The notes under the pieces: generated by a model
Told to the model about the DNA's origin: nothing
Database searches by the model: none
What the model saw: the letters and a program-made list of their open reading frames with translations, nothing else
Shown: in pieces, positions 42,171 to 51,669 of the stretch
How positions within the stretch are numbered: the first letter of the stretch is position 1
Layout: each line of letters begins with the position of its first letter
Assembly (NCBI RefSeq): GCF_900142185.1
Contig: NZ_FQZZ01000007.1
Location: forward strand, 62,001 to 126,000
Direction of reading: 5' to 3'
DNA: 64,000 nucleotides
Source: Lutimaribacter pacificus
GTDB lineage: Bacteria; Pseudomonadota; Alphaproteobacteria; Rhodobacterales; Rhodobacteraceae
Made by a program: the position numbers and the translations under genes

Positions 42171-43453
42171 CGGTGGCTCTGGTAATTGCGCTTCTGGCCG
42201 GGCTGCTTGTGATCGGGCTGCCGGTGGCCTTGGCAATGGCGATTTCGGGGTCTGTAGGGCTCTATCTGTTCGGCGGCATGGCGGTACTGGGCGGCATCCT
42301 GAAGACTGCACCCCTAAGTACCGCGAATTCCTACGAAATCATCACCATCCCGATGTTCATCCTGATGGCCGAATTCGTGATCATCTCGGGCGTGGCGCAA
42401 GATCTCTTTCGCGCTGCAACCATTTGGGTCGGCCGTCTCCGCGGCGGCCTGGCCATGGCTACCGCGGTAGCCGGGGCGGGCTTTGGCGCGATCTCGGGGT
42501 CGAGCACGGCAGCGGCGGCAACGCTGGCATCCACTTCGATCCCGGCGATGATCGACGAAGGCTACGACCCCAAGCTGGCCAGCGGCGTCGTGGCGATTTC
42601 GGGCACACTGGCGATGTTGATTCCGCCATCTGTGGCGCTGATTCTCTATGGGATCATTGCCGATGTCTCGGTCGGACAGCTGCTGGTGGCGGGGGTGATA
42701 CCGGGGATTCTGGTCGCTCTGACCATCATGGCCACGGTCGCGGTTCTGGTGCGGATTGATCCCTCGGTCGCGCCTGCCGGCCAGCCTTACAGCTTTCGCG
42801 ATAAATTTGCGTCGCTGTCGCGTGTCGGGCCAATGCTGCTGCTGTTCCTGGCCGTCACCGGCACGATCTACTCGGGCATTGCCACGCCGACCGAGGCATC
42901 GGGGATCGGCGCCTTCGGCGCGATGCTGCTGGCGCTGCACGAGCGCAAACTGGGATTCAGCCAAGCCTGGGGTTGCCTGAGACGGGCGGCGCAGACCACC
43001 TGCATGATCCTTTTCGTGATCCTCGGCGCGCATATCTTTGGCTATTTCTTCACCCTCACGCGGGTGACCAACGATTTGACCCAATGGATCGGCGGCCTTG
43101 GTATTTCGCCGATGGGGGTGATGGTGGTGATCCTGATCATCTACGTCTTTCTGGGTGCCTTCATGGACCAGATCGCCATCCTCATCCTGACGGTGCCGGT
43201 GCTTTTGCCGCTGGTCCTGTCGCTGGGCTTCGACCCGATCTGGTTCGGGGTGATCGTCGTGGTGACGGCCGAGGTCGGCATGGTCACTCCGCCGCTGGGC
43301 ATGAATGTCTTTGTGGTGGCCCGATATACCCGGCGACCCTTGGGCGAAATCTTTCGCGGGACGTTTCCGCATGTTCTGGCGCATTTGCTGGTGATCGCGT
43401 TGCTCACTGCATTTCCCGTGCTGGTGCTGTGGCTGCCCTCGACAATGAACTGA
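42167..43453 (+). CDS. dctM: TRAP transporter large permease (DctM)
   Basis: A 428-residue membrane protein with about twelve hydrophobic segments. SVGLYLFGG, FGAISGSSTAAAATLASTSIP and MLIPPSVALILYGIIADVS are DctM signatures; the SGSSTA region contributes to substrate and sodium binding. GTG 42167 overlaps the dctQ stop (GTGA). dctP follows 62 bases downstream. The protein resembles the DctM at 57717 throughout (for example GFGAISGSSTAAAATLA against GFGAVSGSSTAATATMA), so the two TRAP systems are paralogues. Confidence 0.9.
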   Translation: MTVALVIALLAGLLVIGLPVALAMAISGSVGLYLFGGMAVLGGILKTAPLSTANSYEIITIPMFILMAEFVIISGVAQDLFRAATIWVGRLRGGLAMATAVAGAGFGAISGSSTAAAATLASTSIPAMIDEGYDPKLASGVVAISGTLAMLIPPSVALILYGIIADVSVGQLLVAGVIPGILVALTIMATVAVLVRIDPSVAPAGQPYSFRDKFASLSRVGPMLLLFLAVTGTIYSGIATPTEASGIGAFGAMLLALHERKLGFSQAWGCLRRAAQTTCMILFVILGAHIFGYFFTLTRVTNDLTQWIGGLGISPMGVMVVILIIYVFLGAFMDQIAILILTVPVLLPLVLSLGFDPIWFGVIVVVTAEVGMVTPPLGMNVFVVARYTRRPLGEIFRGTFPHVLAHLLVIALLTAFPVLVLWLPSTMN

Positions 43454-43515
43454 CGACGTCGGCCTGCGCAATAGCGCCAGTCCATAACCCTAAAAGACAG
43501 GAGGAGAATGAAATC

Positions 43516-44562
43516 ATGACCAGAATATCCAAATTCCCATCGCCCTTACGGACAGCGGGCTGGGCCCTGAGCGTTGCCTTGCTACCGCTCGCCGTGCAGC
43601 CGGTTGCAGCGCAGGAGATCGAACTGCGCGCGGCCGACAGCCTGCCCACCGGCCATTACATTGCCCAGAGCCTGATCGAACCTTTCATGGAACGGGTGAG
43701 CGAGCGGACCGGGAAAACCGAGTTCGCGTACTTCCCGGCTCAGCAACTCGGCAAGGCCAAGGACCTGCTCTCGCTGACCCAGACCGGCGTGACCGATATC
43801 GGCTATGTCGGCCCCTCCTATGTCAGCGACAAGATGCCCCTTTCGGCGGTCGGGCAGTTGCCCGAGGCGTTTTCGACGTCGTGTGAGGGCACGATGGCCT
43901 ATTGGGAGATCGCCAAGCCCGGCGGCGCGCTAGACCAGGCCGAATTCGCGCCGAACGGCGTGCGCCTGCTGATGGCGATGGTGCTGCCGCCCTACAACCT
44001 GCTGACGTCGAGCCGTGAGATCACCGGTTTGGACAGCATGGACGGCCTGAAGATCCGCAGCACTGGCGGCGCGCTTGACCTGACCGTCCAGAAAATCGGC
44101 GGCGTGCCGGTGCAGATGCCGGCGCCCGAAGTGCGCGAGGCGCTGTCGCGCGGGACGATCGACGCCGGGCTCTTCCCCTATCCCAGTGTCACCCCTTACG
44201 GAATGGAAACATTCCTTGACTGGGGTACGCAGGGGATGAACTTTGGTTCCTTTGTCGCGACCTACGTGATCAGGCAGGAAAAGTGGGACAGTCTGCCCGA
44301 AGACGTCCAGCAGGCGATCACCGAGATCGGCGAAGATTTGACTAGGGAAGGATGCGAAACTGCCGACCGCCAGAACCTTGAAGTCAAGCAGCAGATCGCC
44401 GAGGCGGGCGTGACCTTCGTTGACCTGCCCGCCGGAGATGTCGAAAAGCTGAACCAGATCCTGTCGACGGTTGGGTCCGAATGGGCCGAGCAACTCGATG
44501 CCCAAGGCAAGCCCGGAACCGAGATCCTGGAAGCCTTCCGGTCCGCGCTGAAAAGGAACTGA
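43516..44562 (+). CDS. dctP: TRAP transporter substrate-binding protein (DctP)
   Basis: A 348-residue periplasmic protein. Residues 1-35 are a signal peptide (MTRISKFPSPLRTAGWALSV, then a hydrophobic stretch and AQA). The mature part begins EIELRAADSLPTGHYIAQ and has ETFLDWGTQ and the DctP binding-pocket region IRSTGGALDLTVQKIGGVPV; the Arg of LKIRSTGG usually clamps the substrate carboxylate. It is similar to the second DctP (59590), for example GQLxxxxDLLSLTQTGVTDIGY against SMVQTGVVDIGY. The substrate is therefore a carboxylic acid, identity unknown. GGAGGAGAATG precedes ATG 43516. Confidence 0.88.
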   Translation: MTRISKFPSPLRTAGWALSVALLPLAVQPVAAQEIELRAADSLPTGHYIAQSLIEPFMERVSERTGKTEFAYFPAQQLGKAKDLLSLTQTGVTDIGYVGPSYVSDKMPLSAVGQLPEAFSTSCEGTMAYWEIAKPGGALDQAEFAPNGVRLLMAMVLPPYNLLTSSREITGLDSMDGLKIRSTGGALDLTVQKIGGVPVQMPAPEVREALSRGTIDAGLFPYPSVTPYGMETFLDWGTQGMNFGSFVATYVIRQEKWDSLPEDVQQAITEIGEDLTREGCETADRQNLEVKQQIAEAGVTFVDLPAGDVEKLNQILSTVGSEWAEQLDAQGKPGTEILEAFRSALKRN

Positions 44563-45137
<575 letters not shown>

Positions 45138-45233
45138 AATGGGCGGAGCCGGAAGCTTGGGACAGGCGGGTCCGGTTGGCCGCGAACCGATCCTGGCCAG
45201 CCGGGCACCGGCTGCCCGCCTGGCCTGGTTCCG

Positions 45234-46419
45234 TCAGGCGTCGGCGCGCGGAAGGCGGATTTCGGACAGAACCTCCTCCGTGTGCTCGCCCAGCCGCGGT
45301 GGCAGCCGGCGCACCCGGCCGGGGCTGTCCGAGAACTGGACCGGTATCCGGAGCGTCACGACGGCGCCCTCTGTCGGGTGCTCGTGGCGCTCGAAATACC
45401 CGGTTTGAACCAGATAGGGATCAACCAGCAGATCCTCCAGGCTGTTGGCCGGTCCATTCGGCACGTCGGCCGCGTCGAACCGGCGGCGCCACTCGGCGGT
45501 TGTATTCCCCGCGATTGCCTCGGCGAGGAACCAATATAACTAGTCAATGTGATCGGTGCGCAACTCTGCTGTGGCAAATCGTGGATCGTCGCGCAGCTCG
45601 GGCCGGCCTATGGCGTCGAAGAGACGCAGCCACTGGTTGTCCATCGCCGCCATCACACAGATGTGCCCGTCCTGCGTTGGATAAGGCCGATGATGGGGCG
45701 AGAATACCCGGCTGTAACCCATGCCCAGATCGGGCCGGTCGAGCGTTGCGCCCCAGAGATGCTCGATCAGATTGAAGTTGACCATCGCATCCATCATCGG
45801 CACGTTTACCTGCTGCCCGTGGCCGGTGCGCTCGCGCCAGACGAAGGCCATCGCGATGGACGATGCCTGGATGTAACCGCATAGTTGTCGGCGATTACCG
45901 TGGGTAATAGCGCGGCTCATCGGTGGCCCGGGCCATCATCCCGGCTACGCCGCTGGCGCCCTGGATCACATCGTCGAAAGCAAGCCAGTCGCGGCGCTCA
46001 CCATCCAGCCGGAAGCCAGAAGACGAGGCATGAATGATGCGGGAATTGACCGCGCGGATCGCCTCGTAGTCGACGCCCAGCCGTTCGGCGGCGCCGGGGC
46101 GTATCGAATGCACCAGCACGTCCGCGGAACGCACCAGATCAAGGAGCGCGGCCCGCGCGTCGGGTTTCTTCAGGTCGAGCACGACCGAGCGTTTGTTGCG
46201 GTTTGTATTGAGGAACAGTGCCCCCATCTTCGGGTTGCGCGACGGTCCCACCTGGCGTGTGTAGTTGCCGTCGGGTGACTCGATCTTGATGACGTCGGCC
46301 CCCATGTCGCCGAGGATCTGGATCGCCACCGGTCCAAGCACGTTGACCGAAAGATCAAGCACCCTGTAACCCGCAAGCGGTCCGTCCCCCTCGGCTGGCT
46401 GCTGCGGCTGACTGTCCAT
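45234..46419 (-). pseudogene. CaiB/BaiF CoA transferase broken by two frameshifts and a nonsense codon
   Basis: ATG 46419 (MDSQPQQPAEGDGPLAGYRV) opens a typical CaiB N-terminus with LGPVAIQILGDMGADVIKIE and NRNKRSVVLDLKKPDA. Near 45900 two single-base losses about 15 bases apart shift the frame out and into the one reading GYIQASSIAMAFVWRERTGH. At 45542-45540 a TAG interrupts HID and LYWFLAEAI. The same frame then continues through WRRRFDAADVPNGPANSLED to a normal C-terminus at 45234. The reading could be restored by three point changes, so decay is moderate. It cannot make a full CoA transferase. Confidence 0.88.
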
Positions 46420-46650
46420 TTTCTTTTCCCTTTGCGGTATCGCACCCTTCGAGTCAGCAATGCGCGCCGTAGTCTGGCGGTCAGTCGACCCGCGACCCAA
46501 GGGCGCAGCGCCGCGAGCGAAGCTTGCGATCGCTGTATTGCTGTTCTGACGGCGTGCGTGGTCGTGGCGCTTCCGTGACGAACTTGTCCCATAGGGCCTC
46601 CTTCCATTCCTGCGAAAGGATCACACCATTAAACCGTGGGATCAAACACC
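46420..46650. other. Former divergent promoter region of the graveyard
   Basis: Lies between the divergent CaiB and binding-protein pseudogenes. AAAGGGAAAAGAAA ahead of the CaiB ATG is the old ribosome site. No gene, RNA or clear operator is seen. Confidence 0.4.
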
Positions 46651-46653
46651 TAA

Positions 46654-47784
46654 GCCGAAGAAATCGTGATGCCGGCGATCGTCGCCATGTCGGGAGCGAT
46701 CGCCGTGACCGGACAGGATGCGCAAAAGGGGATCGCAGTTGCCCTTGAGCACATCAACGCCGATGGCGGCGTCGCCGGTCGGCCGCTGAAGATCCAACTT
46801 TACGACACACAGGGCAATCCCGGGGTGGTGCGCCAGGTGATGGAGCGGTTGACCCGCCTCGAGCGGGCTCCGGTCATCCTTGGCTGCGAGATCAGCGCAG
46901 GCACATCGGCTGCGGCGCAGTTCGCCGAGCAGGCGCGGGTTCCTCACCTGAACTCGCCGGCGGTGTCGGCCGAGCTCCTCGAGCGCGGTTACAAATGGTA
47001 TTTCTCCGATCAGATCACAGCCGATACCGAGGCGGCCACGGTCGTGGAATTCTTCGAACACCTGATGACGCAAGGCGACGTCGTCCCGGCGTTGCTTTAT
47101 GAAGACAGCCCGCGCGGCGCCGGAACCATCGAGCGGATCGAAGTTCTGCTGGAGGAGCGGGGCATCGAGATCGCCGCCAGCGCGCCGTATTCGCGCAGCG
47201 ATCGCAACCTTCTGCCGCCGGTCAAGCGGGTGCAGACATCGAGTGCCAACATGGTGATCTGGGCCGGCTACACCGAAGATGTGGTGACCAAGCTCCAGGC
47301 AATGCAGCAGCATGACTTCAAGCCCTACATTGTCGGAATCAGTGGCGGTCCGGTTGATGTGCGCACCCCGCAACTGGTGGACAGGGGCTTCGTCGAGGAC
47401 GTCAATCTCAGCACGGTGGACTACTTAAATCCCGACATGGACCGCGCCCAGCGTTTTGTGAAGGCTTACGAGTAACGGCACGGCATCGTGCCGTCAAGCT
47501 ATGCGTCGATGTGCAACCGCGGTGTCTACACGCTGAAGGCCGTGCTGGAGAAGACGCTTGAGTCCGGCCAGAAACTGACGACCGAGAACCTTCGCGCCGC
47601 CATCCTTAAGATCGACATCCCCGGCGATCAGCTGATCTCGCCGTTCTCGCGGATCAAATTCGACGAACACGGCAGGAACGTCGGATCGCAGAACCTGATC
47701 GCGCAATGGAAGAACGGCGGCACGAAAAAGGTCACGATCTGGCCGCCAGAGGTGGCTGTGGAAGAGCCCAATCCTCTGAACTGA
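46654..47784 (+). pseudogene. Liv-type ABC substrate-binding protein lacking its signal peptide and carrying a nonsense codon
   Basis: The frame starts directly after a TAA at 46651 with AEEIVMPAIVAMSGAIAVTG, which is the start of a mature type I periplasmic binding protein; no signal peptide can be found in any upstream frame. QDAQKGIAVALEHINADGG and the rest follow the family to YE, where TAA 47473-47475 interrupts; the same frame then continues RHGIVPSSYASMCNRGVYTL through to a stop at 47784. A single base change would repair the nonsense codon, but the missing export signal makes loss of function near certain. Confidence 0.85.
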
Positions 47785-47810
47785 TGCGAAAACTATAACC
47801 GGGGCCCAAG

Positions 47811-48497
47811 ATGAAGCTGTCGATCGAGTCTCTCGTCTCCGGTTACGGTCTGCTCGACGCGCTCCACGGCGTCAGCATCGAGATCGGCCGAGGGCGAGGT
47901 CGTGGCTGTGATCGGACCGAACGGCGCGGGCAAATCCACCCTTCTGCGCACGATTTCGGGCCTTGTGGCCGCCCGTTCCAGAGCGATCCGCCACGATGGC
48001 AAGGAAATCGGCGGTTTTGCCGCCAGCGAGATTCCGCGCCTCGGCCTCGTCCATGTTCCTGAGGCGCGGCACGTCTTCGGGTCACTCACGGTCGAGCAAA
48101 ATCTGATCGTGGGTGCGAGCGCCGCACTCGACGCGAAAGACCGAAAGGACGCCCTTTCCGATGCTGAGCCAGAAGGCCCGCGAACTTGCCGGAGGGCTCT
48201 CAGGCGGTCAGCAGCAGATGCTGGCGATCGGGCGCGCTTATGGCCCGGCCCAGCATGATCATGCTCGACGAGCCGTCGCTCGGCCCCGCGCCTCTGATGG
48301 TCGAGCAGATGTACGAGGCCCTCGACGGTCGGCGCCGCACCGGCCTGAGCATTCTTCTGGTGGAACAGGATGTCTACATGGCGCTGGATTTCGCCAGCCG
48401 CGCCTATGTTCTGGAAAACGGGACAATCGCCCTCGCCGCAGCCTCTGACGTCTTGCGCCACGACGATCACGTGCGCCGTTCGTATTTGGGAATCTGA
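47811..48497 (+). pseudogene. LivF-like ABC ATPase with three frameshifts
   Basis: The start MKLSIESLVSGYGLLDALHG is intact with a usual spacing from the binding-protein relic. Near 47895 an extra G moves the frame, after which VIGPNGAGKSTLLRTISGL (Walker A) is read. Near 48145 a second shift leads to QKARELAGGLSGGQQQML (signature) and near 48235 a third leads to MIMLDEPSLGPAPLMVEQMY (Walker B) and the H-loop LLVEQDVYMAL, ending at TGA 48497. All motifs remain readable in three frames, so the gene died fairly recently. Confidence 0.88.
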
Positions 48498-48571
48498 CCC
48501 GCCCTGTGCCCGCATTCCGCCTGCCATTCAGACCGGCAGCGGCGACAGACCGTGCGCAAACTGCGGACCGA

Positions 48572-49726
48572 TCAGCCCCGTAGCGCCGAGATGCCCAGGG
48601 CCCCCTGTGCCAGAAGCAGCGCCTGAAGCTGGTTGGTGCCTTCAGCGATCGTGAGATGTCGCACATCGCGATAATAGCGCTCGACGGGGAAATCACGGGT
48701 GTATCCGGCCCCGCCGTGCACTTGCAGGGCAGTCTCGCAAACCCGCAGAGCCGTATCGGAGTTGTGACGCTTGGCCATGGAACAGGCCCGGCCGCGATCC
48801 GGTGCCCCGCGATCCAGCGCGTCAGCGGCCCGGCACGCCAGCAACCGCGAGGTTTCCACGCCAGTCAACATATCTGCGATCATCTGCTGGACCAGTTGAA
48901 ACCCGCCGATCTTGCGTCCGAACTGTTCTCGCGCGCCCGCATATCGCAGCGCCGCCTCATAGGCGGCAATTGACAGGCCCAGGCAGGTGAAAGAAACGAA
49001 ACAGCGCCCCACGTTCAGATAATGCTTGGCGATGGCGAACGCCTCGCCCTCGGCGCCGATCAGGTGGTCTGCGGGCAGCAATACGTCCTCAAACAGCAGC
49101 TCGCCTAGCGGGCATGAATTCATGCCCATGCTGCGGACCTCTCGGGTTGAAAACCCTGCTGTTCCCGCCTCGACCACGAAGGCCGATACCTCCGCGCGTT
49201 CGCCGTCGCCCGACCGCGCGAAAACCACCCCGAGATCGGCCCCGGTCCCGTTGGAGATATACAGTTTGCGTCCGTTCAGCCGCCAGCCATCACCGTCGCG
49301 CCGGGCCCGTGTTTCCACGTTGCTGGCGTCCGAGCCGACGTTCGGCTCGGTCAGCGCAAAAAAGGCTGTCTTGCGACCCGAAACCAGATCGCCCAGCCAC
49401 CTTGCCTGTTGCTCCGGCGTTCCATGCTGCGCGACGATCATCAGGACAAGGTTCGACGTGCTGACGATGCTGCGCAGCGACGGCCATACCTGAGACAGCT
49501 CGCACAGCAGCGCGCAATATGTCAGATAATCAAGCCCGGCACCGCCTTGCGCCTCTGGCAAAAGACCGCCCAGCAGGCCGAACTCGCCCATCTTCTGCAA
49601 CACTTCGGGCGGCGGCGGACGGTGGGCATCCTCGTGCGCCTCGACCAGGGGCGCCACCTCGGCGTCAAGGTATTTGCGGAAGCTGCGCCGCGCCGTTTCC
49701 TGCCAGTCGTCCAGCTCAAACTGCAT
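48572..49726 (-). CDS. Acyl-CoA dehydrogenase with the canonical Glu
   Basis: A 384-residue acyl-CoA dehydrogenase: PEAQGGAGLDYLTYCALLCEL near 57, FALTEPNVGSDASNVETRAR near 125, LNGRKLYISNGTGADLG near 150. The C-terminal motif IAEGTNQLQALLLAQG keeps the catalytic Glu (Glu 362). It is the last gene of the eleven-gene minus operon that runs from dctP at 60.6 kb. The CaiB gene before it ends six bases upstream of its ATG. Confidence 0.88.
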   Translation of the reverse strand: MQFELDDWQETARRSFRKYLDAEVAPLVEAHEDAHRPPPPEVLQKMGEFGLLGGLLPEAQGGAGLDYLTYCALLCELSQVWPSLRSIVSTSNLVLMIVAQHGTPEQQARWLGDLVSGRKTAFFALTEPNVGSDASNVETRARRDGDGWRLNGRKLYISNGTGADLGVVFARSGDGERAEVSAFVVEAGTAGFSTREVRSMGMNSCPLGELLFEDVLLPADHLIGAEGEAFAIAKHYLNVGRCFVSFTCLGLSIAAYEAALRYAGAREQFGRKIGGFQLVQQMIADMLTGVETSRLLACRAADALDRGAPDRGRACSMAKRHNSDTALRVCETALQVHGGAGYTRDFPVERYYRDVRHLTIAEGTNQLQALLLAQGALGISALRG

Positions 49727-49732
49727 CGGTCC

Positions 49733-50854
49733 TCACTCCAGCTTTTCGGCTTGGTCCAGAATTTCGGCCTGATGCTCGCCCACTGCCGGGACGTGGCCCG
49801 CCGGATCACTCATCCCAGCCATCGGCACCGGGAAGGCCATCACCTGGGCCGCGCCGGCTGAGCGCACCATCCCGCGCGCCTTGAGCTGCGGGTCCCGGGC
49901 CAGATCCTCCAGCCCGTTGACCGGGGCGAAGGGAACATCCTCGGCCTCGAAGATCTCCGCCCAATGCGCATAGGGACGCGCGGCGATCAGCGGGGTCAGG
50001 GCGGCGCGGATATCATCCGTGCGGTCGGTGCGTGCGGCGAAGTCGTCAAGCGCAGGATCGTCGAAGCCCGTCATCCCGGTGGCACGGATCAGGCGGCGGA
50101 AGAAATGCGTCTCGATCGCGCCGATGGTGATGTATTTACCGTCGGCGGTCGCGAAGATACCATAGGCGGCGCGGCGCAGGATATCGGCCTTTGTGATCTC
50201 GCGCCCGGCCTGGCGTCCGGCGTCCCACACACCGTAGCGCGGGGCGACCCAGCTGGCCAGCGCGTCGGTGATCGCCACGTCCAGATACTGGCCCCGCCCC
50301 GTGGCGTCGCGTCCGTGCAACGCAGCAAGAATGGTGATGATGGCATACATGGCTGCCGAGAGATCCCCGATCGGCACGCCCGTCGTGTATTCAGGCGGTC
50401 CGTCGGGCGCGCCCGAGATCGCCACCGCGCCCGCCATCGCCGCGTAGTTCAGATCATGCCCCGGCCAGTCGCGCGCCGGCCCGGTCTGACCATAGCCGCT
50501 GACCGAACAGTAGACGAGGCCGGGATTGAGCGCCGAAAGCGTCTCATAGTCGATGCCCAGCCGCGCGGTCACGCCCGGGCGATAACCCTCGATCACGACG
50601 TCCGCCCGTTTGGCCAGCCGCAGGAAAGCCGCGCGGTCTGTGTCATCCTTTAGGTTCAGGGCGATGCTTTTCTTGCCGCGGTTCACGGCGGCAAAGAGGC
50701 CGGGGAACATGGCGCGCGCGGCGTCGCCCGCAGGACGTTCGACCTTGATGACCTCGGCCCCCATCTCGGCCAGTTGCTGCGTTGCATAGGGCCCAGGCAG
50801 AAGCTCGGTCAGATCGAGAACGCGAAGCCCCGAAAGCGGTGCAGTGCCGGTCAT
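49733..50854 (-). CDS. CaiB/BaiF-family (class III) CoA transferase
   Basis: A 373-residue class III CoA transferase: LPGPYATQQLAEMGAEVIKVE near 19, NRGKKSIALNLKDDTD near 58, and the catalytic Asp in GHDLNYAAMAGA near 153. Its ATG (50854) overlaps the stop of the citryl-CoA-lyase homologue (ATGA), so the two are made together. It may pass CoA from a product such as acetyl-CoA or succinyl-CoA to the incoming acid. It resembles the CaiB at 33531 more than that at 40099 (for example YxxVGGLLADQ against AAMAGAVAISG regions and similar length). Confidence 0.87.
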   Translation of the reverse strand: MTGTAPLSGLRVLDLTELLPGPYATQQLAEMGAEVIKVERPAGDAARAMFPGLFAAVNRGKKSIALNLKDDTDRAAFLRLAKRADVVIEGYRPGVTARLGIDYETLSALNPGLVYCSVSGYGQTGPARDWPGHDLNYAAMAGAVAISGAPDGPPEYTTGVPIGDLSAAMYAIITILAALHGRDATGRGQYLDVAITDALASWVAPRYGVWDAGRQAGREITKADILRRAAYGIFATADGKYITIGAIETHFFRRLIRATGMTGFDDPALDDFAARTDRTDDIRAALTPLIAARPYAHWAEIFEAEDVPFAPVNGLEDLARDPQLKARGMVRSAGAAQVMAFPVPMAGMSDPAGHVPAVGEHQAEILDQAEKLE

Positions 50855-51669
50855 TTTTGCTCTCCTGTGCTGTCTGCGCGGTCCGGGTCGGCAATCCCGG
50901 CGCATTCCGCCGAGTCGTCCTGTTCCAGGATCATGTCCCAGATCTTCTGACCCTGCGGATTTTCGAGCTCTTCCATCAGATGCGCCAGAAGCCCGGCGGA
51001 TCGGCCAATCAGGGCGAAGGCCCGCGCCCAGATCGGGGCAAGCCCCATGTCCGAAACGGTGGCCCCGACCGCGCCGGCGGCGTTGATGGGCAGCAGACGT
51101 CCATATTCCTCGCGGGCGGCGGCCTCGACGGCCGCCATGAAGCGCCAGTGCCGCCCGTCGAACCCATTCTCGCCGGCGATCCGGCGCAGGACCGGCGTGC
51201 GGGGGTCGCCGTCGACATGGATCGGATGACCGAGGCCTGGCACGATCCGGCGCGCCGCGCGAAAGGCGCGCACGGCCTCTTGCGCGCGGGCGGCATAGGC
51301 TGCGTCGTCGTCGCTGTCGGACAGCTCGCCGATCTCGTCGCGGGTAAAGGCCGCGGCGTTCTGCATGGTGCCGAGAAAATGGTTCCCCGCGCCCAGCAAG
51401 CCCGCGGCCACCGCACCCTGAAGCGATTCCGGCGCGCCGAGAATGGTCATCCGCGCGGCGATGGCGCTGGGGGTAAGGCCGTGATCGGTGGCGGTGACGA
51501 TGATCGCGTTGGTCATCGCGCGGGTGCGGGCATCCGGCTCTTTCCCCGTGGCGGTGAAATAGATCATGTCGACGAAATCCATCTTGCCCAGGATCTCATC
51601 GGCCAGATCGCGCCCGCGCACATAGATGCGGTCGCGGGTGGTGAAACCGATGTCCGTCTTTACCGTCAT
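50851..51669 (-). CDS. Second citryl-CoA-lyase-like protein, catalytic Asp replaced by Ala
   Basis: A 272-residue homologue of the 22816 protein; shared blocks include RGRDLADEILGKM against RGLDLPNEILGHM, TPSAIAARMTILGAPESLQG, and VPGLGHPIHVDGDPRTP. The citrate-synthase-fold His segments are kept, while the Asp position of NVDG is Ala 198 (NAAGAVGA). It is embedded in an operon with an ADP-forming ligase and a CaiB enzyme, both overlapping it by four bases. Reaction unknown: presumably C-C cleavage of, or condensation to, a branched acyl-CoA. A structural or non-catalytic role cannot be excluded. Confidence 0.8.
   Translation of the reverse strand: MTVKTDIGFTTRDRIYVRGRDLADEILGKMDFVDMIYFTATGKEPDARTRAMTNAIIVTATDHGLTPSAIAARMTILGAPESLQGAVAAGLLGAGNHFLGTMQNAAAFTRDEIGELSDSDDDAAYAARAQEAVRAFRAARRIVPGLGHPIHVDGDPRTPVLRRIAGENGFDGRHWRFMAAVEAAAREEYGRLLPINAAGAVGATVSDMGLAPIWARAFALIGRSAGLLAHLMEELENPQGQKIWDMILEQDDSAECAGIADPDRADSTGEQK

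Noticed and set aside
42973-43515. A long in-frame extension upstream of the first dctP
   Set aside because: It overlaps dctM in another frame; ATG 43516 has a good ribosome site and begins a proper signal peptide.
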